Positions 1 to 4,692 of a stretch of 6,060 nucleotides of DNA are shown here, piece after piece; position 1 is the first letter of the stretch; the number at the start of each line of letters is the position of its first letter. The translations under genes were made by a program, and so were the position numbers. Source of the stretch: Pseudomonadota bacterium (GTDB taxonomy: Bacteria; Verrucomicrobiota; Verrucomicrobiia; Chthoniobacterales; UBA6821); NCBI GenBank assembly GCA_009928265.1, contig RFPR01000127.1:1-6060 (forward strand). Reading direction: 5' to 3'. The notes under the pieces were generated by a model. That model did no database searches. It had not been told where the DNA came from and saw only the letters and a program-made list of their open reading frames with translations.

Positions 1-927
1 TTGCCCGCCGCCTCCGACATTCGCGTGAACACGGAAGACAACACCGTCACAAGGAGCCACCACATGGCGTGCCTTGAAGCGCTCGACCCTATTCTCCAGG
101 TCCTGAACATCTCTCTCGGTGGAGAAAAGGGCCTGCTCTCCTTTGCGGAGATTGCTCCTGGCCACGGCAATTGCGGAAAGTCCGGCGGCATCCGTCTGGA
201 GAACCTGAGCCTGCTGGGTTGCGTAGGCGGCCTTGGCCCTCTCAAGCTCCGCTGCCGATCGCTGCCTGTCGATGGAAGCACGGTCGATCCGCAGCTTGGC
301 CTCCTCGCGGGAGAGCTTGCTCTCGATCGCGCCGAGCGAGCCGCTGGAATGAAGCTTGTCGATCATGTCGAACCGGGTCTGTTCGAAATTCTTGGAAAAC
401 TGGGCGTTGGAGAGGACGTGCTCGGCCACCTCGACGGACTGACGGGATGACTCGAGATTCGCCTTGGCTGCATTCACGGCGGATTCACGAGCCGCCTCCG
501 AGGCCTCGGCTGCGGCGCGCAGTTCATCGACCTCCTGTTTTCCGGATGCAAGACGACCACGGAGGAATTCCAACTGAGCCAAGAGACGGGGGCCAAGTTC
601 GGGATCGTTATCCTCGAGATCGACCACCGGGTCACCCTTTTTGACCACGGAACCCTCGACGACATGCCACTTGCGGACCTGTCCCGGGATCCGCGCCGTG
701 AGCACCTGGGATCGCTCGACGGGAGAGTAGGCGATCACGGTGCCGCGACCCTGCACGGTCTGCTGCCAGGGGACAAAAGCCAGGACAAAGGGCGATGCGG
801 CCATGCACCACAGCACGATTCTGGAGATGCGCCTCACGACCTCAGGGGTTTCCGTGGCCCGCGTCAGATCCTCACGGGTGAACTGAGTCTGCTTCGTGTC
901 GTTCGGAAATGATTCGTCGCTGCTCAT
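1..927 (-). CDS. HlyD-family membrane fusion (periplasmic adaptor) protein, 3' end cut by window edge
   Basis: Periplasmic adaptor of a tripartite or type-I-like exporter, expected to link the neighbouring ABC transporter to an outer-membrane TolC-like channel. Translating the minus strand from the ATG at 927 gives 309 residues with no stop before the left edge, so the C-terminus is missing. Visible in order: a short cytoplasmic N-terminus (1-36), one membrane anchor (about 36-53, IVLWCMAASPFVLAFVPW), the first half of a lipoyl/barrel-sandwich domain (about 78-106, with ARIPGQV and VVEGSVVKKGDPVVDLED), a long Ala/Glu/Arg-rich coiled-coil hairpin (about 112-285), and the start of the second lipoyl half (VVAPCDGVVFRV, 289-300). 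This order is diagnostic of the HlyD/EmrA/AcrA adaptor fold. The ATG overlaps the TGA of the ABC gene (ATGA), indicating translational coupling in one operon. No clear Shine-Dalgarno sequence is present. The substrate cannot be told. Family call is firm; subfamily is not. Confidence 0.92.
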   Translation of the reverse strand, partial: MSSDESFPNDTKQTQFTREDLTRATETPEVVRRISRIVLWCMAASPFVLAFVPWQQTVQGRGTVIAYSPVERSQVLTARIPGQVRKWHVVEGSVVKKGDPVVDLEDNDPELGPRLLAQLEFLRGRLASGKQEVDELRAAAEASEAARESAVNAAKANLESSRQSVEVAEHVLSNAQFSKNFEQTRFDMIDKLHSSGSLGAIESKLSREEAKLRIDRASIDRQRSAAELERAKAAYATQQAQVLQTDAAGLSAIAVARSNLRKGEQALFSTERDVQDLENRVERFKARHVVAPCDGVVFRVHANVGGGGQ

Positions 928-2549
928 GGAATCATGACGGTGTTGCCGATGCGCTCAGCGACATCGTGCCTGGTCGTGGCGACGATCAAAGTCCAGGGAG
1001 CATCCTGAGCGGAAAGCCTGGTGATGAGCGCCTGATGGAGAGCGGGATCGAGAAGATCGAGTGTGCCGTCGAGAAGCATCAGGCGCGGCTTGGCAAGGAT
1101 GGAACGGGTGATCCCGAGAAGGACCAGTTCGGAGGCGGAGAGAGGCGATCCGGTTGAGGAAAGAGGGGTCATCATCCCCTTGGGGAGAGCGTCGATGCGG
1201 GCGGAGAGGCCTGCATCCCGGAGTGCTTCGCGAATCTCCTCGATCCCGATCTCCTCGTTACCGGCCCGAAGGTTCTCAAGGATGGTTCCCGAAAAAACCT
1301 CGCCGCGGCCGGCATGGGAAATGAGTTTCCTGGCGGCTGAACGGTCAAGCGCATGTGACCCTATGCCGTCAAAGAACACCTGAGCTCCATCAGGGGAACG
1401 GAGTAGCGAGATTGTTTCCATAAAGCGCGACTTGCCGCTCCCCGGCCCGCCGAGCAGAGCAATGCGGGAACCGGCAGGCGCATCCAGGGAAATCTCACCG
1501 GAGGCAACGGGGCAGCATGCCCTCACGGCCAGGGGTTTCTGCGATGGCTTCAGGATCTCGCCCCCCTCTGCCTCCAATATAAAACTGTCGATAACGCCCA
1601 GTTTGTCGAGCGAGGCTTCCAAATCATAGAAAGATTCGAGATGCTTGCCGCTCTTGGCCAAGGCAGCCAGGACAAGGGTCACGATCAACTCGGAGGCGAC
1701 GAGTTGACCGAGTGTGAGCTGACGGTTGATCACCAACCAGCCTCCGAGACCGAGCAGAAGGGTGCTTGCCACGGCCTCAAGGAAGATCACGAACAGGGTC
1801 TGGCGCCAGACCACGCGGAAATGGGTCTTGCGCGCATCCACATAGCTGGCGGTGAAAGAGCGAGCGCGATTCATGGCCATTTCCTGCATCGTGCCGGTTC
1901 GGAAAAGCGAAGGGGATCGGGCGATTTCTCCCAACCATGCCGCCAGGTCGAATTTTGCATAACTCTCCTCGATGCTTGAGGAGACGCCACCCCTACCGAG
2001 AGTGAGGGTCACGATCACCACCGACACCACAAGAATCACCGCGAAACTGAGTAAATAAGGATGGTAACAGGATAGCAGGACAAGGCCGACCAGCGTGATC
2101 ATGACGATGCCGACGCCGTCAACCAGAAGCCCGGCGATGGCTTTCTGGACGGATGCGACCTCGAAGAACCTGTTTGCCAGGTCGCCCGCGTTACGCTCCT
2201 CGAAGGTGCGGACGTCGGCTGCCGAAAAACGGGCCGAGAACCTCTCGGCGTAGCGTACGAAAAGGCGTCGCTGGAGATATTCTGAGACCAGGATCTGGAG
2301 CGATTTGAGAGCGGCCGAGATAATCAGCAGCGTCAGCATCACCAGCGCGAGGGCAATCACCGGCCAGAGCAGGACGCCGAAGGCGACCGTATTCACCAGC
2401 GTCTCGATGGCCGCGGGAGCCACGATCGAAAGCAACCCCACGCAGAGTGCAAAAATGAGGATCATCCCCACATCGCGGGGATCGAGATCAAGGGCATCCC
2501 TGAGGCGCGTCCAGGAGCCTTGGTCAGGATGATGGCGCGGATGAGACAT
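924..2549 (-). CDS. ABC exporter half-transporter (fused permease and ATPase) with degenerate ATPase motifs
   Basis: A 541-residue type-I ABC exporter: an N-terminal transmembrane domain (about 27-300, roughly six hydrophobic helices, e.g. 29-50, 56-80, 140-160, 165-184, 251-273, 280-298) fused to a nucleotide-binding domain (about 340-541). There is no C39 peptidase domain at the N-terminus. The segment around 278-320 (LTLGQLVASELIV, then ESFYDLEASLDKLG) resembles permeases that work with HlyD adaptors. Walker A is GGPGSGKSR (367-375), with its Lys intact. Walker B is LMLLDG (490-495): the Asp is kept but Gly stands where the catalytic Glu normally is. The signature reads LSASE (470-474) instead of LSGGQ; the Q-loop region (410-420, SHAGRGEVFSG) has no Gln; the switch His position reads ATTRHD (524-529). 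Such a domain may bind ATP but hydrolyse it poorly, or may use a variant mechanism. The downstream HlyD-type gene overlaps by 4 bp, so the two are very probably partners. Start ATG at 2549 has no obvious Shine-Dalgarno sequence. Substrate unknown. Confidence 0.93.
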   Translation of the reverse strand: MSHPRHHPDQGSWTRLRDALDLDPRDVGMILIFALCVGLLSIVAPAAIETLVNTVAFGVLLWPVIALALVMLTLLIISAALKSLQILVSEYLQRRLFVRYAERFSARFSAADVRTFEERNAGDLANRFFEVASVQKAIAGLLVDGVGIVMITLVGLVLLSCYHPYLLSFAVILVVSVVIVTLTLGRGGVSSSIEESYAKFDLAAWLGEIARSPSLFRTGTMQEMAMNRARSFTASYVDARKTHFRVVWRQTLFVIFLEAVASTLLLGLGGWLVINRQLTLGQLVASELIVTLVLAALAKSGKHLESFYDLEASLDKLGVIDSFILEAEGGEILKPSQKPLAVRACCPVASGEISLDAPAGSRIALLGGPGSGKSRFMETISLLRSPDGAQVFFDGIGSHALDRSAARKLISHAGRGEVFSGTILENLRAGNEEIGIEEIREALRDAGLSARIDALPKGMMTPLSSTGSPLSASELVLLGITRSILAKPRLMLLDGTLDLLDPALHQALITRLSAQDAPWTLIVATTRHDVAERIGNTVMIP

Positions 2550-2577
2550 GACGATTAATCAAGAGAAGAGCTTAAAT

Positions 2578-2588
2578 CGGCACTGCCG
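2578..2588. repeat. Short interrupted palindrome in the 5' leader of the ABC gene
   Basis: CGGCA and TGCCG flank a single central base (11 bp in all). It lies about 30 bp upstream of the ABC start codon and so within the predicted transcript leader. It could be part of an operator; a 1-nt loop makes it a poor RNA hairpin. The role is not determined. Confidence 0.3.
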
Positions 2589-2601
2589 TTTGATCAATTA
2601 G

Positions 2602-2610
2602 ACTATATCA
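2602..2610 (-). promoter_or_regulatory. Candidate extended -10 promoter for the ABC-HlyD operon
   Basis: On the minus strand this reads TGATATAGT, matching the extended -10 form TGnTATAAT at all but one position. It lies 52 bp upstream of the ABC start codon, inside the AT-rich part of the gap. A TTGATT hexamer at 2628-2633 could act as a -35 element, but the 20-nt spacer to TATAGT is too long for a good sigma-70 promoter. The extended -10 form would make a -35 less necessary. Transcription would start near 2595. This is a motif match only. Confidence 0.4.
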
Positions 2611-2626
2611 AATAGATCGTTTGATA
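2606..2626. repeat. Perfect inverted repeat, 7-bp arms with 7-bp spacer (candidate operator)
   Basis: TATCAAA (2606-2612) and TTTGATA (2620-2626) are exact reverse complements. Arm-to-arm centre spacing is 14 bp. The left arm overlaps the candidate -10 element, where a bound dimeric regulator would block transcription. The related 8-bp palindrome TTGATCAA lies at 2590-2597, close to the predicted transcription start, so the TTGAT/ATCAA core recurs through the region. No regulator gene is in the window, so the binding protein is unknown. Confidence 0.45.
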
Positions 2627-2650
2627 AAATCAATCGTGGCATCCAGTTAT

Positions 2651-2668
2651 TGTCATCATCCGATGACA
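2651..2668. repeat. Perfect inverted repeat, 7-bp arms with 4-nt loop
   Basis: TGTCATC (2651-2657) and GATGACA (2662-2668) are exact reverse complements around a 4-nt loop. It starts 44 bp past the glnK stop codon on the minus strand. There is no run of T after it in either direction, so it is not a standard intrinsic terminator. It could be an RNA hairpin protecting the 3' end of the glnK transcript, or an upstream protein-binding site for the exporter operon. Confidence 0.4.
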
Positions 2669-2680
2669 GCCGACTGAGCT

Positions 2681-2705
2681 AAAGAAATTGCCGGAACCAG
2701 TCCGG
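2681..2705 (-). terminator. Possible weak intrinsic terminator after glnK
   Basis: On the minus strand, 7 nt after the glnK stop codon, CCGGA (2705-2701) and TCCGG (2695-2691) form a GC-rich 5-bp stem with a 5-nt loop, followed by CAATTTCTTT. Position and base composition suit a terminator, but the stem is short and the T tract is interrupted, so efficiency would be modest and some readthrough into the exporter operon is possible. Confidence 0.35.
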
Positions 2706-2712
2706 ATGCGGA

Positions 2713-3051
2713 TCAGACCGCCTGATTGCCGGTCTCTCCCGTGCGGATACGGATCGCGTTCTCCACGGGAAGAATGAAGATTTTGCCGTCACCGATCTTG
2801 CCGGTCTTGGCGGCCTCGCTGATCGCCTTGACGGCTCCCTCCACAACCTCGTCGGCCACGATGACCTCGAGTTTGATCTTGGGCAGGAAATCGACGGTGT
2901 ACTCGCTGCCGCGGTAAATCTCGGTGTGACCCTTCTGGCGGCCGAATCCCTTCACCTCGGTAACGGTCATTCCCTCAATGCCCAACTCGCTGAGGGCATC
3001 CTTCACTTCCTCGATCTTGAAAGGCTTGATGATGGCTTCGATTTTTTTCAT
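2713..3051 (-). CDS. glnK: PII nitrogen regulatory protein (GlnK/GlnB)
   Basis: Trimeric cytoplasmic signalling protein that senses ATP/ADP and 2-oxoglutarate and binds targets, including the Amt channel, through its T-loop. At 112 residues it has the usual family length. Landmarks are intact: start MKKIEAIIKPFK; T-loop about 37-55 containing Gln39, Tyr46 and GSEY with Tyr51, the residue uridylylated in proteobacterial PII; Lys58 in FLPK, which binds 2-oxoglutarate; the B-loop TGKIGDGK (83-90); and C-loop Arg101 and Arg103 in RIRTGE. The ATG at 3051 is chosen because it begins the conserved first strand; an upstream in-frame start at 3192 would add 47 unrelated residues that overlap the end of amt. 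It lies 46 bp after amt, most likely in one operon. No strong Shine-Dalgarno sequence is visible. By sequence alone it could be called glnB; the amt linkage is why glnK is preferred. Keeping Tyr51 means control by a GlnD-type enzyme is possible but not shown. Confidence 0.96.
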   Translation of the reverse strand: MKKIEAIIKPFKIEEVKDALSELGIEGMTVTEVKGFGRQKGHTEIYRGSEYTVDFLPKIKLEVIVADEVVEGAVKAISEAAKTGKIGDGKIFILPVENAIRIRTGETGNQAV

Positions 3052-3097
3052 GGCTCGCGGTTCTTGATGGTGGATGGGTGGTTTGGAAAATTGGTCG

Positions 3098-4606
3098 TTA
3101 TCCGTTGAGGGTATATCCTTCCTCACCATGGTCATGGATGTCGAGTCCCTGCGATTCGATTTCACCGCCGGGTCGTAATCCGGCGACGGCACGGACGACC
3201 AAAGTGATCACCAGAGTGGCCGGAACAACCAGCGCCAGCGTGATACCGATCGCCTTGAGTTGGACCAGCCAGAGAGTGCCCCCCTCAACAGCCGCCTTGA
3301 GACCGTTGGCCCCGGCGACCGAGGCCGCAAGGTTAGGATTGGCCGCCACCGAGGCAAGAACACCGGTCAGGAAGAGCCCGATGGTTCCGGAGACGCCATG
3401 GACACCGAAGACATCGAGCGTGTCGTCGTAGCGGAAAGCCCGCTTGATCGTGGTGCAGGCAAGGTAGGAAATGATTCCCGCGGCAGCTCCCACAATGACA
3501 GCTCCCCCGGCTGTCACAAATCCGCAGGCCGGTGTGATCCCAACAAGTCCGGCCACCGCGCCTGAGCAGAAACCGAGCACACTCGGCTTCCCCCTCTGCA
3601 GGAACTCGATCAGAGGCCAGACAAGGCTGGCCGTCGCACCCGCAAGCGTCGTGGTTAGGAAGGCATTGGCGGCGATTCCGTCGGCGGCCAGTGCACTGCC
3701 GGCATTGAAGCCGTACCAACCGACCCAGAGGATACCGGTGCCGACCGATGCCAACACCATGCTGTGCGGCATCATCGGCTCGCGACCGAAGCCGCGGCGC
3801 TTGCCAAGGATCAGGCAGAGAACAAGGGCAGACCAACCCGAGGCCATCTCGACCACCATGCCGCCGGCGAAATCGATTGCAGGAACCGCGGCTTTGGGAT
3901 TCCAGACACCATTGAGCAGGCCGGTGGCACCCCAGACCATGTGGGTCAGCGGAATGTAGACCAGCAGGAACCAGAGGAAGGCGAAGAGGATCACCGAGGT
4001 GAACTTCATGCGCTCCGCCGAGGCTCCGAAGATCAGGACGGGGGTAATAATCGCAAAGGTCAGCTGGAAGATGCAGAACACATTCTGCGGGATCCAGTAG
4101 GCGTAGTCGGTATTAGGGACCCCATCCACGCCGTGCAGGAAGAAGAATTCACTTCCGCCCAGGAAGGGGCTCAGCGCATGGGTTAGTGGGGAGGCTCCCT
4201 CGGCGGCGAAATTCTTCCCGAAGACCAGGCTGTATCCGAAGGCCCACCAGATTACCGAGATCAGCGCCGTGAGCCCGAGGCAGAGAGCGGCCATGGAGAG
4301 GACGTTCTTCTGACGGACAAGCCCACCATAAAAGAGAACCAGTCCGGGGAGGGTCATGAAGAGAACCAAGGCCGCGGAAACCATCATCCACGCCGTATGG
4401 GCGGGGGAGGCCGAGGGAGCGATGCCCGTGGCCGACGGATCAGAATTGCTACGCTCCGCCTCGGCATAGGCCACGCGTTGCTCCAGCGTAGGGGTGGGAG
4501 TGGGGGTGGCAGGAGCCGCGATCAAAATGGCCGAGGGGGCCATCAGGAGGATGGCGGCGACCAGCAGTGAAAGGATCCGGGAAGCTGAACAAGAGGGGAT
4601 ATGCAT
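3098..4606 (-). CDS. amt: Ammonium transporter (Amt/Mep/Rh family)
   Basis: Inner-membrane ammonium channel/transporter, 502 residues. The N-terminus has a signal peptide (about 1-33, hydrophobic 11-30, likely cut after an APA), then a Thr-Pro repeat (33-40) and a periplasmic linker to about 70. Eleven membrane helices follow, starting at TAWMMVSAAL (71-80). Family landmarks: LPGLVLFYGGLVRQKNVLS (86-104); Phe180 and Phe184 matching E. coli AmtB Phe103/Phe107; Trp225 (AmtB Trp148); Asp245 (Asp160); Trp297, Phe300 and Ser304 (Trp212, Phe215, Ser219); and His403 in DVFGVHGV (His318). At the first twin-His position (AmtB His168) there is Glu253 in FAGGMVVEMASG. The C-terminal tail ends HDHGEEGYTLNG, the part that in AmtB couples trimer subunits and meets GlnK. 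Only ATG 4606 fits the signal peptide; an in-frame TAG lies upstream at 4646-4648. glnK follows after 46 bp; a PII-gated channel is the natural reading. Confidence 0.97.
   Translation of the reverse strand: MHIPSCSASRILSLLVAAILLMAPSAILIAAPATPTPTPTLEQRVAYAEAERSNSDPSATGIAPSASPAHTAWMMVSAALVLFMTLPGLVLFYGGLVRQKNVLSMAALCLGLTALISVIWWAFGYSLVFGKNFAAEGASPLTHALSPFLGGSEFFFLHGVDGVPNTDYAYWIPQNVFCIFQLTFAIITPVLIFGASAERMKFTSVILFAFLWFLLVYIPLTHMVWGATGLLNGVWNPKAAVPAIDFAGGMVVEMASGWSALVLCLILGKRRGFGREPMMPHSMVLASVGTGILWVGWYGFNAGSALAADGIAANAFLTTTLAGATASLVWPLIEFLQRGKPSVLGFCSGAVAGLVGITPACGFVTAGGAVIVGAAAGIISYLACTTIKRAFRYDDTLDVFGVHGVSGTIGLFLTGVLASVAANPNLAASVAGANGLKAAVEGGTLWLVQLKAIGITLALVVPATLVITLVVRAVAGLRPGGEIESQGLDIHDHGEEGYTLNG
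4491..4509 (+). other. G-rich tract opposite the Thr-Pro repeat of amt
   Basis: The plus strand carries G runs of 4, 3, 5 and 2 separated by 1-3 bases. It is the template strand of codons 33-39 of amt, which encode the Pro-Thr repeat just behind the signal peptide. Four G runs this close could form a two-layer quadruplex, but the simpler explanation is the repeated Pro and Thr codons. Confidence 0.25.
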
Positions 4607-4615
4607 GGGAAAGAA

Positions 4616-4643
4616 GTTTCGGGTTTTTACCGAAACTCCTTCC
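4616..4643 (-). promoter_or_regulatory. amt: Shine-Dalgarno sequence and hairpin in the amt leader
   Basis: On the minus strand a strong Shine-Dalgarno sequence GGAAGGAG (4643-4636) lies 30 nt before the amt ATG, far too distant for normal use. Between the two is a perfect hairpin: GTTTCGG (4636-4630), a 7-nt loop, and CCGAAAC (4622-4616). If the 21-nt hairpin folds, 9 nt (4607-4615) separate its base from the ATG, close to the normal spacing. No better Shine-Dalgarno sequence lies near the ATG; the adjacent bases read TTCTTTCCC. The element may therefore control amt translation. Alternatively the palindrome is a DNA operator. Confidence 0.5.
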
Positions 4644-4677
4644 GCCTAGCTAGTTTTTCATGATTTCAACTCGGATT

Positions 4678-4692
4678 TTCTCCTCCGGAGAA
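4678..4692. repeat. Short inverted repeat immediately after the dabA stop codon
   Basis: TTCTCC (4678-4683) and GGAGAA (4687-4692) are exact reverse complements with a 3-nt loop, starting at the base after the dabA stop on the minus strand. The following bases are AAATCC and not a T run, so it is unlikely to end transcription. It is compatible with readthrough from dabA into amt, or with a processing or stability hairpin between the two genes. Confidence 0.35.

Larger units (their letters stand above)
2550..2712. promoter_or_regulatory. Intergenic region between glnK and the exporter operon
   Basis: 163 bp without a credible gene. The centre (about 2589-2635) is clearly AT-rich compared with the surrounding coding DNA, as expected of a promoter region. 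It separates the end of the dabA-amt-glnK unit from the start of the ABC-HlyD unit, both read on the minus strand. It contains a possible weak terminator at the glnK side and several short inverted repeats, listed separately. No tRNA, small RNA or riboswitch could be recognised. Confidence 0.7.

Noticed and set aside
1..450. Plus-strand open frame of 149 codons at the left edge
   Set aside because: It lies opposite the coiled-coil region of the HlyD-type gene, whose minus-strand translation shows clear family features; the plus-strand product resembles nothing.
2651..2668. Intrinsic terminator formed by the TGTCATC/GATGACA hairpin
   Set aside because: The stem is not GC-rich and no T run follows in either direction.
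3052..3192. Upstream in-frame start for the PII gene at 3192
   Set aside because: The extra 47 residues precede the conserved MKKIEAIIKPFK start, are not PII-like, and overlap the amt 3' end.
4650..4661. Tiny minus-strand frame ATG AAA AAC TAG in the amt leader as a regulatory upstream ORF
   Set aside because: Only three codons, with no Shine-Dalgarno sequence at proper distance (the GGAGGAG at 4682-4688 is about 20 nt away); expected by chance.
4678..4692. Intrinsic terminator after dabA
   Set aside because: The 6-bp stem has no T tract after it on the minus strand, so the standard terminator pattern is not met.
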